Shown: positions 21,023-30,239 of the stretch, in pieces
How positions within the stretch are numbered: position 1 is the first letter of the stretch
How the letters are laid out: every line of letters starts with the position of its first letter
DNA from: Adiantum capillus-veneris
Lineage: Eukaryota; Streptophyta; Polypodiopsida; Polypodiales; Pteridaceae
Length of the DNA stretch: 64,000 nucleotides
Reading direction: 5' to 3'
NCBI GenBank assembly: GCA_014529385.2
Contig: CM043970.1
Location: 40,353,279 to 40,417,278, forward strand
The notes under the pieces: generated by a model
Databases searched by the model: none
What the model was told of the DNA's origin: nothing
What the model saw: the letters and a program-made list of their open reading frames with translations, nothing else
Translations under genes and position numbers: made by a program

Positions 21023-22681
21023 ATGAACCTAAAGGACGATAGGGAACTAAGAAAACATGCATATATTATTTGTATTGAGCGTGGCTATAGAAACTTTGAT
21101 GAAGGTTTGCAGAATGGTAAAAATTCAACTTTTTTGTACCTATTTCTTTTGGCAAAACAAAAAATAGTGAGTGAGAAGCAATCATATGTTCTGATCACCA
21201 ACCCATTGAAGTTAACTAGGGAATTTATCTCAAGTCCTAGAAAAATCCCTAATCTTATTTTTATGCAACAAAACGTAAGAAATGACTGTTTTGATGAAAA
21301 TGTACTGGTCCATCAACTTTGGAGGCTTGGTGTGACCAAAAGATGAGAAATTTTACAAGTTTCTTATTTTTTCCATGTGTAGTAGGCCTTGAACTATAAC
21401 CTCATGAAAGGATTTTACAAAATGAGGGATCTACTATGGTTTTGGAGGTTTTTTTCAAAACCCTGAAAGAACACTTTCATGTCCTGTTAGGTTACCAACC
21501 TAGTGTTAAGGCCTTCCAAATTCTAAATATCCCCCTTCCAGGCAACAAAAAATTTAGGGATTGTCATTGAAGATGTTACACATCAGTATGGGACAAGAAA
21601 GACCCAGAATATCAACGCAGGCAAGGAGGTTGAGAGAAAGCAAGACATGATGTCAGAGGATGCTATCCTTACAAAGCAAGCAAAATTTTTAAGAGCATCT
21701 AACTCTCTCCTTTATGAAAGCGTTACCGGCCAAATGGTTGTGGATTTCTCCTTGTGTGGGGATGATGATGTGTACTATGGCATATTCCCTCAAGACACAA
21801 GTATGCTTGTAAACCCCGACATTGAGCTTGGTGATACTGTGCTCTTTATCTATCTTAGGTATGTGTTGCCCCTTTGGTAATTATTAGTGCATGTGCAGGC
21901 ACAAGGGCCTCATTGGGGGATATGTTTTCTTTTTCAGGTGTCTTATGAGGGATCTTCCAGAAGCTATAGCTATGCAAATTTCCATACTTGATCCTCTAGT
22001 GACACAGTGCCTTTTTAACAAGCAAGGAAGCCTTTCAAGTTTTTTTAAAAATTCTAACATGCTGACTTGCAATTACATAATATACCCCTATGTTGAAAGG
22101 TAATTCTTAACTCCTAACATGCTATTTATAACATTTTGTGGTATTCCTAGCTAATTTTTATTTTTTGTAGAGGACATTGGAGTCTTATTATCTTCAATAT
22201 TTTGGAAAAAGATATTATATTTATGAATTCATTGTCAAGTATCCATGGGAGAAGTAAACTGTAAGTATGAAGTATGATCTATGCTTGATGGCCCATTGTT
22301 TTCTATTAATAGCTTTTTGATTGATGTCTTCTTGCAGTGCTGCCAAATTTATTGTTGCACCTAAGTACCACAAATAAGGATTACAATATAGAAGGTTTCA
22401 AGTACTACAATCAAAAAGTTCCTTTACAAACAGACTCAACATCTTGTGGATGGAGGGTTCTTGCCAATGCATGGAGATATCTTGAGTCAAGGTGCAGGAT
22501 GACTACACTCATTGTAAGTGTGTATCTCATGTGCCATTGATTTATTTTGATTTCTTAACTATGTATGTATGTACTCATGTCCTTTAATTTCTTTTTCTAT
22601 TTGTTTCAGTTGCATGACTATCCAGAGTCTTGGGTCACGTGGTTGAGAGAGAAGGTTCTATGGTTTTGGAAAGATCAATAA
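21023..22681 (+). pseudogene. Ulp1/C48-type cysteine protease of the transposon
   Basis: Exons joined by four short GT..AG introns (21859-21937, 22100-22170, 22261-22337, 22514-22609). The upstream exon reads MNLKDDRELRKHAYIICIER (21023-21346), then MMSEDAILTKQAKFLR and VDFSLCGDDDVYYGIFPQD. The protease core follows: YPYVERGHWSLIIFNILEKD with the catalytic His, IFMNSL where Ulp1 enzymes usually have DSL (Asp to Asn), and LQTDSTSCGWRVLANAW with the oxyanion Gln and catalytic Cys. It ends LHDYPESWVTWLREKV..KDQ and TAA at 22679. Family members cleave SUMO or related modifiers. One frameshift near 22375 and the breaks before 21620 make it non-functional. Ulp1 genes are known passengers of plant KAONASHI and CACTA elements. 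Confidence 0.78.
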
Positions 22682-23379
22682 ACCCAAATGATCCAGAATC
22701 TTCTTTGCCACCAAAGAAAGGTAGAGCCACCAAGGGTTTGGATGAAAAGAAAATGGATCACAAGAAGAAGAGTCCTGCAAAGAAGATCCATACAAAGAAA
22801 ATCCCTTCAAAGAAAAGGGATCACAAGAAGAAGAGTCCTACAAAGAAGAGCCATTCCAAGAAGAGTCCCGCCAAGAAGAAGAGCCCTGCAAAAAGAAAAG
22901 TAGATATAAAGGGCCATCCATTCCACTCACCATTGAAATTCAAGGTTCAAAAGCGTCATATAGCTGAGAACAATAAGGGGGAGGAACCTAGCTCACCTTT
23001 CAAGCTACCATTCATGTTGCCAAAGCCAAGTCAGCCAAGCCAACCACTCCTCAGGAGCCCAAAGCACCAACCCCTACCAAGTCCCCCGTGCCAAGCCCTG
23101 AGGAGCCGAAGTCACCACCACCCACTCCTGAACTTTCACCCCCTCTTGAACACAAAAGCAAAAGGGTCTTTGAGGATGCAGAATCCTCTCAGGAAAAAAG
23201 AAAAGTGGAGTTTCATGATTGATTACTCCACAAAATTTATGTACACTTTTGTTCATTTTGTCCATATGAACATATACCCTTTGATGATTCATAATTTTGT
23301 ACTTCAAATACTTAATACCAACTATTCAATTCTTAAATGTGTATCATGGTGTCACGTAAGTTTAAAAAAACATAAATAA
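22630..23379 (+). CDS. Lysine-rich SPKK reading frame (linker-histone-like tail)
   Basis: A 249-residue open frame overlapping the end of the Ulp1-like gene in a different frame. Residues about 30-90 are dominated by Lys with four S-P-x-K/R-K/R units (KKSPAKK, KKSPTKK, KKSPAKK, KSPAKRK), the DNA minor-groove-binding motif of H1-type tails. A Pro/Ser-rich part follows. It could be a separate gene or the original C-terminal extension of the protease, moved out of frame by a one-base change. The alternative frame (22688-22903) is Arg-rich, but the SPKK periodicity favours this one. The start codon is uncertain; after about residue 190 the frame may be chance. Confidence 0.5.
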   Translation: MGHVVEREGSMVLERSINPNDPESSLPPKKGRATKGLDEKKMDHKKKSPAKKIHTKKIPSKKRDHKKKSPTKKSHSKKSPAKKKSPAKRKVDIKGHPFHSPLKFKVQKRHIAENNKGEEPSSPFKLPFMLPKPSQPSQPLLRSPKHQPLPSPPCQALRSRSHHHPLLNFHPLLNTKAKGSLRMQNPLRKKEKWSFMIDYSTKFMYTFVHFVHMNIYPLMIHNFVLQILNTNYSILKCVSWCHVSLKKHK

Positions 23380-23538
23380 TGATCACAGTAAGGTAGAGAA
23401 AAGATAAATATATTTGCAAACTACAAGGATTACAATATTGAACTTGTATTTTCAAGTCCTTACAAGTGGCTCAAATACAACTCTTTTTGGGGGAAGGCAT
23501 GTGATGCAAGAGGTTGAATTCTCCATACATCCTTGTGC

Positions 23539-24726
23539 TCACCACAATTCCATCCACTTTGACTCTATAGTAGGAGATGTTTCTTCAAGAAACGCAAGAG
23601 ATTCTCTAACATCATGTAGTCTCCAACTTGTTGTTACTATAAGGCTTCTATACTCGGTGTGTGGATGGAATGTGACCTTTAGTTCAAACTTTGGATAATT
23701 TTCCTCAGAGTCGAGAGGAACCCAGCTACCTAATTTGCTTCTCCATCTCCTATAGTCGTAGCCCAGAACTAATGATTGACGACATAGTTGATATGAGATA
23801 GACATAGAATTTGGGCTTACTCTACAACTAATATTATTGCCAATATGGAAACTTTCTTTGGTACTCCATCCATCTCCAAGTACATTATCCAGTTCAGTCA
23901 TAGAAAGTCTTTTATTAAGCCACATCGTATTTGTCCTCTGCAAGTCTACTGTTTTGAAACATGCCACAAAGACATGTATAGGCAAGAACCATTGAACTTT
24001 AATCCTTCTTGATATCTTGCCCGGAGACATAGCTTTAAGCATGTCTTCTTTGATCTTGGATTTGAATCTTGATATAGTACATGCATTAGGAGCTTCCCAG
24101 TCAAGTGAACTTATGGTGGGAACGGGTAACTAATGTAGTTCTCCATATGCACCTTCTCGTGATGGAACCTTGTATTCTACAAAATAGACAAACAAATCCA
24201 TTGTTTTGTAAAAAGAAGGTGTTTTGTCAGCATACATAGCATGTGCAATCCCTTTATGCATTGCTTTGAACGTCCCACTTAGACTCTTCCCACAGGCTAC
24301 CATTACACAGCTGTTGAAGGAAATATATCTGGAATGGAATCAAAAAATGAGAAAAAATAATGGGAGAATGAAAAATTCATTGTAATAAATAGAAGTTTTT
24401 TTTTTACTTGCAGTAGGAATGCAGTGTGGGATGTTCGTCCCAGTCTAACACCATATCCTTGACCATGTACACATGTTGAACCTTAGCTAGCCAGCCATTG
24501 TCGGTCACTTTGAAAGCAAGAACACGACCTTTCTAATGGTTTCTTACTTTATTTTGTTTAGTTCTCTTCACTCTGTGTACACCTTTGCATGAAGGAAGCA
24601 TTGTTACCCAATCATTCACAAATCATTCACACGAAAAGATATGGGCTTCCAAACACCATCCTCTCTGACGTTATGAAAGTCACAAGAAGTTATGTTATGT
24701 GAAGAGCGACGTGCACAAGATGCCAT
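23539..24726 (-). pseudogene. Gene C: unknown two-exon gene of the transposon
   Basis: Reads on the minus strand from ATG at 24726 (MASCARRSSHNITSC) through a broken exon 1 with VTDNGWLAKVQHVYMVKDMV, a 79-bp intron (24407-24329, donor GTAAAA, acceptor CAG), and a long exon 2 with SCVMVACGKSLSGTFKAMHK, MDLFVYFVEYKVPSREGAYG and a 167-residue uninterrupted end (24042-23539) rich in Trp and Arg (YDYRRWRSKLGSWVPLDS, FELKVTFHPHTEYRS). I recognise no domain. Convergent with the Ulp1/SPKK unit and next to the right TIR. One stop in exon 2 near 24130 and breaks in exon 1. Confidence 0.5.
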
Positions 24727-25136
24727 GGAAACTCAAAGATTAGAGAAGAAGAAAGAAAATATAGAGACGGAAAGACTTAAACCTCTCACAAAATAGAGAG
24801 AGAGTGAAAAAGGTATACGTTTGAAAAAAGTAGGTGATTTTATGGCCTTGTTTTGAGAGCCTTCTGACATAGATTTTGTATCTTTTGACAACAATTTTGT
24901 GAAATATAAAATAGAATAAAAGATGAGACTTCATTACTTTGGGCCGCAAATTTAATGAGCTCACTCATCGAAAGCACCTAAATATAGCAATTTGAGCCTT
25001 GTGATCAAGACATTTAGCCGTTCTCCGTCAAAATAGGACCACCAAAACCCAAAATAGAGGAGACAAGAGTGCCATACTTTTGTATATGTGTCAAATGACT
25101 ATTGGACTATTCCTTAATCCTTAGATTAACAAACAA
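24727..25136. other. Subterminal region of the histone transposon
   Basis: No gene. AT-rich, presumed promoter of gene C plus subterminal sequence. Tandem CAAAATAGGACCACC / CCCAAAATAGAGG phrases near 25027-25060 may be weak subterminal repeats. Confidence 0.4.
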
Positions 25137-25165
25137 CCCTTTTTGAGTCGTTTTTGGCCCTAATG
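25137..25165 (-). repeat. Right TIR of the histone transposon
   Basis: Perfect reverse complement of 9482-9510, ending GGCCCTAATG and followed at once by (CT)n at 25166. The subterminal sequence inside shares ATTCCTTA with the left end but is otherwise diverged. Confidence 0.88.
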
Positions 25166-25189
25166 CTCTCTCTCTCTCTCTCTCTCTCT
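25166..25189. repeat. (CT)n at the transposon's right flank
   Basis: Pure CT starting on the base after the TIR. Together with the TC run ending at 9481 it means the element inserted into a CT microsatellite. Confidence 0.9.
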
Positions 25190-25440
25190 TTTCCACATCC
25201 ATATACTCCAACAAATTTTCATATATAACCATCATGAGAACCATTGACACACGTTGTAAGCACCACATTGTCTTGAATTATGCAAACTTGCTACAAGAAG
25301 TTGAACTCCATTAAAGCTTTGTGCAATAAAGATACCAAAGAGGGTTGACAATTGAATATGAGATTTTGTGCGTTCTAGGAAAGCTTCAACCAATTTCCAT
25401 AGCTTGAGTCTAGTGATCTCTCTCTCTCTCTCTCTCTCTT

Positions 25441-25536
<96 letters not shown>

Positions 25537-25651
25537 TCTACTTGCTTGGTATTTTTGCAATATCTCAATAGTGAAAAGTGACAATGTAGAAGAAATGTGC
25601 ACCTTAGTGCTAGCAGAGGAATATCACTCATCAGCATTGTTCTTTGCATCT
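25190..25651. repeat. Gene-free stretch with (CT)n-(CA)n compound microsatellite
   Basis: 25419-25485 is CT/TC with a few interruptions and 25486-25534 is CA. Apparent coding frames here (Ser-Leu, Cys-Val and Arg-Glu repeats) come from the dinucleotides. The rest holds no recognisable feature. Confidence 0.9.
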
Positions 25652-25898
25652 TGTTACCATATACATGTGGTATTGATGTGTGTGAACACATCAATCCTAG
25701 TGTGAACACACTAGGACCGGCGGGGCATTTTTTCCCTCTTTAGGAGGTTTTTTTCCTCGTACATTGTATATATGCCCATCACTCTAGGGCTATCTATCTT
25801 TCCATTGCACACTAAGCAACATACTCTCAGTTGTGTTCCTTGAGCCTCCTTTGTCTTCTCCAAGCTGTGTGTGTTTCTCTGCAACCTTAATTCCAACA
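25652..25898 (+). repeat. 5' LTR of copia element 1
   Basis: Starts TG and ends CA. Related to the tandem LTRs at 1-327 and 52450-52906. It has a 20-base extra piece (ACACATCAATCCTAGTGTGA) near 25687 that is a local duplication absent from the others. Confidence 0.88.
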
Positions 25899-25900
25899 AT

Positions 25901-25912
25901 TGGTATCAGACC
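25901..25912 (+). promoter_or_regulatory. Primer-binding site (initiator Met tRNA)
   Basis: TGGTATCAGACC, two bases after the LTR end, complementary to the 3' end of the plant initiator-Met tRNA (usual TGGTATCAGAGC). It sets the priming of minus-strand cDNA and confirms the LTR boundary. Confidence 0.85.
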
Positions 25913-26260
25913 AGGTTGCGTCCTCCCGGGCTCAATCGCCAGCAACTCCAGCACATGCTTGCTCACTTTCTCCGATTTCTGTGAGCTTTGGCGAGTGTTC
26001 GTAGGTCGACAAAAATTTTGGGTGAGCTCGTAAAGCTCATTCTGCTTAGATTTCTGGTTCAGGTTCATTTTGGCCTCCGTTTCCACTACAGGTAGGTATG
26101 CACAGGCAATTTTGTCATTTTGTGTAAAATTTTTGTTAGTGTCGTTTTTTGTATAACAGGTGCCTTACAATCTTTTATGATTTGTGCTATATAGCATGTG
26201 TTATTCCCGGTTTGTTTCTCCTCTTTTGAGGCAGTTTTCGCATTAGGTGCAGTATTTACC

Positions 26261-27106
26261 ATGGCTGAAAACAACACAGATGTGTTCAAGATGTTTGCTT
26301 CTAAGGACAGGTTGGATGGGGACAATTACCCTATGTGGGCTTATATGATGCAACATGTTCTTGTGTCAAAGGGCATCTGGAATATTATGAAGGGCATTGA
26401 TGCACGTCCTGGTTCTGAGGATGTAGGCGATGTTGAGGATGTTGTAAGTCTTGCTGCTATTAAAGTTGTTTTGCCTACAGTAGAACAAGCTCGTTGGGAT
26501 GTAAAGGATGTGAAAGCTCATGCATTGATTGCGTTGTCTGCGAAGCACACCATTGTCCCTCACATTTGTTCAACAAAATCTGCAAAACAGGCTTGGGATA
26601 TTCTACCAGGTCTTTATGCAAGCCGCAATGAGGCTAAAATTGTTTTGTTGCGAAAAGAGTCGGAATCGAAGATTATGCATGAGAAAGATGATATGGACAC
26701 TTTCCTTGTTGGTGCCAAGGATATCAATGAGCAACTTATTTCTGTAGGTGAAGTCATTTCAGAAAGTTTCCTTGTGCAGACTATTCTTGATGCCTTACCA
26801 GATTCTTGCCAGACTTTTGCTAGTACTTGGAGACTTATGACCCAAGGAAATCCTGAAGTTGTCAGGTTTGATGCATTATGCACATTGCTGTTGCAAGAGT
26901 CACTTTCCAGAAAAAATAGGATAGGCAGCTTGCAGTTGAATAGGCTTTTATTGCTTCTCAAAGAAAGGGTGTTAATAGCAATGCAGCCACTTCTTATGGT
27001 TCTGCTGCGAGTGGAAAAAATTCTATTCCTAATGCTTCTGTTTGCAGCAATTCGTCTGGAAATTCTGGTGATAAGGGCAAAAAGAAGATGTGTTCCACAA
27101 TTTTAG
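26261..27106 (+). pseudogene. Copia gag (truncated)
   Basis: ATG at 26261 is preceded by the leader and opens MAENNTDVFKMFASKDRLDG, with the DG.NYPMWAYMM motif typical of copia gag N-termini, then the UBN2-type region: HALIALSAKHTIVPHICSTK, SAKQAWDILPGLYASRNEAK, VLLRKESESKIMHEKDDMDT and LDALPDSCQTFAS. About 270 residues are open. The end near DKGKKKMC is where the CCHC knuckle should begin, and there the frame runs into gypsy LTR sequence and stops at 27106. Gag forms the particle coat. The remaining frame shows no internal stop, so this copy may be fairly young apart from the truncation. Confidence 0.85.
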
Positions 27107-27723
27107 GGATTTTTCCCAGCTCGTTTGGGCTTTTTACGGACAAAAAGTGACATTTGTGGTCTAAAAATGGTAAAAAATAGCCTTAAAAATGCTCAAAATG
27201 GCTCAAAATGCCACATCGACGACGCTGGCGTTGTTGCTCAAGTTGTGTGGGAATTTTGAGAGCCAAGATTGAGCTCATTTGGGGCACATGAGCAAGGAGA
27301 TACAGCCATTCCTCAACAGGGTGCTAGTGCAGTCCCGTGTTGCTTCCACTACATGGTTGAGGCTCTGAGGCCTCCAATTAGGGTTTCCCCTCCTCAAATA
27401 ACTACTTGGGCTTCTCCAATGAAGTACTGACGCTTCCATGAAATGGACACAACGAAGAATCGAAGTGTAAATTTAGGGTTTTTAACAAGTCGAATGAGCA
27501 CTGCATCTGTGCAATTGGGAGCGAGGCTACACCTAATCTTCACACACACAAGAGTTTTGAGTTAGTATTGGTTCTTTTTCAAAGTGGAGCTTTCATGGCT
27601 GGAGTTTTGTTCTTTTTTAGTGTGTTTTTGGCTTCAAATCGTCTAGGCCTTGCTTGATTTTTCTACGAATCCTGACAGTCAGAGGCCCGACGCTTTCCTA
27701 GTCGCACTGTGCACTTCCTGACA
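27093..27723 (+). repeat. 5' LTR fragment of the gypsy element
   Basis: Matches 34188-34829 of the 3' LTR with a modest number of differences and ends TTCCTGACA. The left edge shares eight bases, TTCCACAA, with the 3' LTR and the copia joint. Confidence 0.88.
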
Positions 27724-27807
27724 CGTTTTTGGTGAACCCGACGCGAAGTAGGCTAGGGTGAGGGTTCAAAAGCTTCATTGAAGGTCTAAAATCAAAGCTT
27801 TAAATCT

Positions 27808-28758
27808 ATGGAGCAACAAGAGCAACAGGGGGTTCGGTTTGATCCAGTCACAATGCAAATGTTTCAAGCTTCAATGTTTCAAGCTGCAGAAAGGAGGGAG
27901 CTCTCCTCAACCAAAGCGCTTCAATCTGTGGTGAAGAAATTGGACCAATTTAAAGGTAAAGATATAACAAAGTATCTTTGTGGATATGTAAAGGAGATGG
28001 AGCGTCATCGAGTGCCCGAAGCAGAGATGGTGCAAACTTTTGAACTTGCTGTGGTTCCCGAGATCAGAGAGCATTGAAGGGGAATTAGAAATGAGCATGG
28101 GGCAACTTGGGAAGCATTCAAATTAGCCTTGAAGGAAGAGTATTTCATGGAGGACTCCGAAAGGGTAACAAAGAGGACTTTCTTAGAGTGGGTAGTTCGA
28201 CCAAAAGAGGGGCTCTCACCTACCGAACTGCTAAGGGAATTCGAACGCCGTTATGATCAACTTTCAAGAACTGAAAAGGCTACTCTAAACTTGGAGAAGA
28301 CAGGGCTCTTTTTGCAAGCCGCAGGTAAAGAGATTCAAGAGAAGTTAGAGTTACTACTCGAGGATAAGGATGCAGAGCAGGGTTTGAAGACTGATTGGAA
28401 TGAGGTCGAAGACGCCATTTCACTGCTAGCTAAGTGACAACGACGAAGAGATAAGATGATAGTCAACCCTACTCAATCCCCAAGTGTTCCTGAGAGTCCT
28501 ATAAAGCCTCTGATTGTGGTTCCAAAGAGTGACAAATCCATCCTAGATGATATTGTCAAAGGAATGCAAGAGCTCAAGTTAAAGCTTACAAGGCTAGAAG
28601 AAAAGGGGCAACCATCAGGACAATCTACAGGGCAAAGGCCTCAAAACAGAGAAGGCTTTGTAAATAGATGCATATGGTGCGATAGTACTGACCATGGAAG
28701 GAGGTATTGTGAAAGTTTTAAAGACAAGTACTTTGACAAAGGAGCTTGTTTTCTTTAA
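27808..28758 (+). pseudogene. Gypsy gag with two TGA stops
   Basis: One frame from MEQQEQQGVRFDPVTMQMFQ, with in-frame TGA at 28075 and at 28435, both where CGA (Arg) would fit. Middle part: KEEYFMEDSERVTKRTFLEW, a gag-like helical region with RPKEGLSPTELLREFERRYD. Near the end CIWCDSTDHGRRYC is a perfect CX2CX4HX4C knuckle (28669-28710). Length with the stops ignored is about 315 residues, normal for gypsy gag. A frameshift at about 28750 leads into the next segment. Confidence 0.8.
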
Positions 28759-29626
28759 AGATGGAAAAATTCACTTAAGTGAAACAGGTAAGCTCTTGGA
28801 AACAAACGTTGGCAAAGGCGGGATGAAGAAACTAGTTGAGGACATGGCTACTAGCCATGCCATCTCAATGGTTGAGGCAGCTGCCTATGGGTTGAAGGTG
28901 GATCCTATAAGAAGAAAAGGATATATCAAGTTTTGAGAAGAGGAATCTAATGGCATTGGAGAGCTATGGCCATGCGCTATAGAGTCTGCTATGAAGGGTA
29001 AAATGACTACAGAGGTTTTACATGAAGCTGGAGATTGCATTCGGCTTGAAACAGGTTGGAATGACCCTGTGGACTCTTTGTCAGTGCATGCATATATTGC
29101 CAAATGTCAAGCAAATGAGGCCATTGTTGAAGAGAAATGTAGGCGCGAGAATGGGGATGAAGGGCCTTCAAAGCGGGCAACGAGGAGTGGAGGTAGAAAT
29201 GACACAGTGCCTCCAAGATCACCTTCCCCGCAACAGATGCCTGTCCCCGAAGTGCCTATGCAAGAAGCCTCTAAAGACAAGAAGAAGGATGCAACAAAAT
29301 CCAAAGCAAAGGGTCCGGCCTACAAACTCCAATCCGATATAGAGGCAGCAACGGATCTCAAAAAGGTTTTGGAAGAGAGGATTCTAAACAGTAAGGTGGA
29401 ATTTACCTTGGGCGAGGTCCTTGGTATAGCAAAGCGGGAATTACACGAAGAAATAATTGATATCATAAAGAGGAAGCGGCAGTCTCTTACTGAATCTATC
29501 CATGTACAGGGTGAAGAAGAGACTTTAAATGCACAGGGTGTACAGGTCTATGGCAAACAAGGTGATGAAACTATTGTTGGATGCTACAAGTCTAGGGGAG
29601 GAGTAAAACACGCTCTTCTTGGATGA
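28694..29626 (+). pseudogene. Gypsy gag-pol linker region
   Basis: Two frames (28694-28936 and 28991-29626) read LVEDMATSHAISMVEAAAYG, then a basic and Pro-rich tail (KRATRSGGRNDTVPPRSPSP), then YKLQSDIEAATDLKKVLEER and VEFTLGEVLGIAKRELHEEI. The last block is like the conserved helical domain found before the protease in many gypsy polyproteins. Stops at 28934 and 29624 break it. Confidence 0.6.
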
Positions 29627-29708
29627 TGAAGATGAAGTGGAGACCACTCACAAGAGCTACTACTGAAATAGTCATTGGGCAACAGCAACTACTAAGACGC
29701 TGGTAAAA

Positions 29709-30185
29709 GTGGGAGACTTGGACGAGCCATACATTGCGTTGATAGATCATGGGTCAGAAATTAACCTCATGTCAAAGAGTCTTTATCAAAAAGGAAAATG
29801 GCCAATTGATATAAATCATGGATGGATGATTCGTGCAGCAAAAAAATCATCAGGGGAGCTGTACGGAGCTTGTCCAAATGTTAAGGTGACTATAGGGTAT
29901 GTGAAAGATGACCAGAATTTCTTTGTGCAGGAGATGTCTACATACCCTCTTATCCTTGGGCAGCCGTACATCACTGCTACTCGCATGGAAACCAAGGTGA
30001 TGGATGATGGGTCAGCTTATGCAAGGATTAGGAGCACGGATGGAAAGCGTGCAGTACAGTTCCTTACTGTTTGTGTAGACCATGAAAGGAACCGTGAAAG
30101 TCTTAGAGAGCAACCCTTGCCAAAGACAAACAAAGAGTTCAAGGACTACAGAGATATGAGGGGTTTTGGCCATGTACCATTGTAG
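29709..30185 (+). pseudogene. Gypsy retropepsin
   Basis: A 158-residue frame with YIALIDHGSEINLMSKSLYQ near its start, the retropepsin active-site turn (D-S/T-G expected, D-H-G here), and later STYPLILGQPYITATRME, which corresponds to the ILGxP block. The protease normally cuts the polyprotein; His in place of Ser/Thr probably kills activity. The frame ends in TAG at 30183 before RT. Confidence 0.75.
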
Positions 30186-30239
30186 AGCGGGATTGCAGTG
30201 GTACAAGAAGAGAAAGGTTCTCGCATGATGTATATGCAA

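Larger units (their letters stand above)
13950..21614 (+). repeat. Direct-repeat copy A (LINE, H3 gene, start of Ulp1 gene)
   Basis: This stretch recurs in the same orientation at 57578-64000, where the window ends. The match starts within LINE ORF1, about 80 bp after the end of the inverted-repeat homology at 13868, so the inverted arm and this direct copy are adjacent halves of one original block. Copy B lacks about 1,050 bp found here (about 18054-19106), a 125-bp piece of LINE ORF2 and about 50 bp near 16960-17010. Confidence 0.93.
9482..25165 (+). mobile_element. Histone-H3-carrying TIR DNA transposon
   Basis: A 15.7-kb unit bounded by perfect 29-bp terminal inverted repeats (9482-9510 and 25137-25165) starting CATTAGGGCCAAAAACGACT. 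Both outer flanks are CT repeats, so the target duplication (8-10 bp) cannot be measured exactly. Inside lie gene A (+), gene B (-), an H3-like gene (+), a Ulp1-like gene with a basic downstream frame (+) and gene C (-), with short GT..AG introns. A LINE of about 4.7 kb sits in gene B, so the element proper is about 11 kb. The superfamily is uncertain. Mutator-like KAONASHI elements and some CACTA elements are known to carry Ulp1 genes, but I know of none with its own histone H3. All genes here are damaged. Confidence 0.8.
25652..27100 (+). mobile_element. Copia element 1, 5' part (LTR, PBS, gag)
   Basis: LTR 25652-25898 (247 bp, TGTTACC..TTCCAACA), two bases AT, primer-binding site at 25901, a leader, and gag from 26261. 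The element stops inside gag at about 27093-27101, where the sequence becomes the interior of a gypsy LTR. The protease, integrase, RT and 3' LTR are absent here. The 3' end of the same family is at 52450-53193 in the other orientation. Confidence 0.88.

Noticed and set aside
22688-22903. Arg-rich frame MIQNLLCHQRKVEPP..
   Set aside because: Overlaps the SPKK frame; the repeated SPKK pattern and longer frame favour the Lys-rich reading.
25232-25709. Frames of Cys-Val, Ser-Leu, Arg-Glu or His-Thr repeats
   Set aside because: Translations of CT/CA microsatellites; the same applies near 34769-34960, 35814-36048 and 45107-45292.
25901-25912. tRNA gene at TGGTATCAGA sites (also 35273 and 56477)
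   Set aside because: Only the primer-binding dozen bases are present, placed directly at LTR ends; no cloverleaf.
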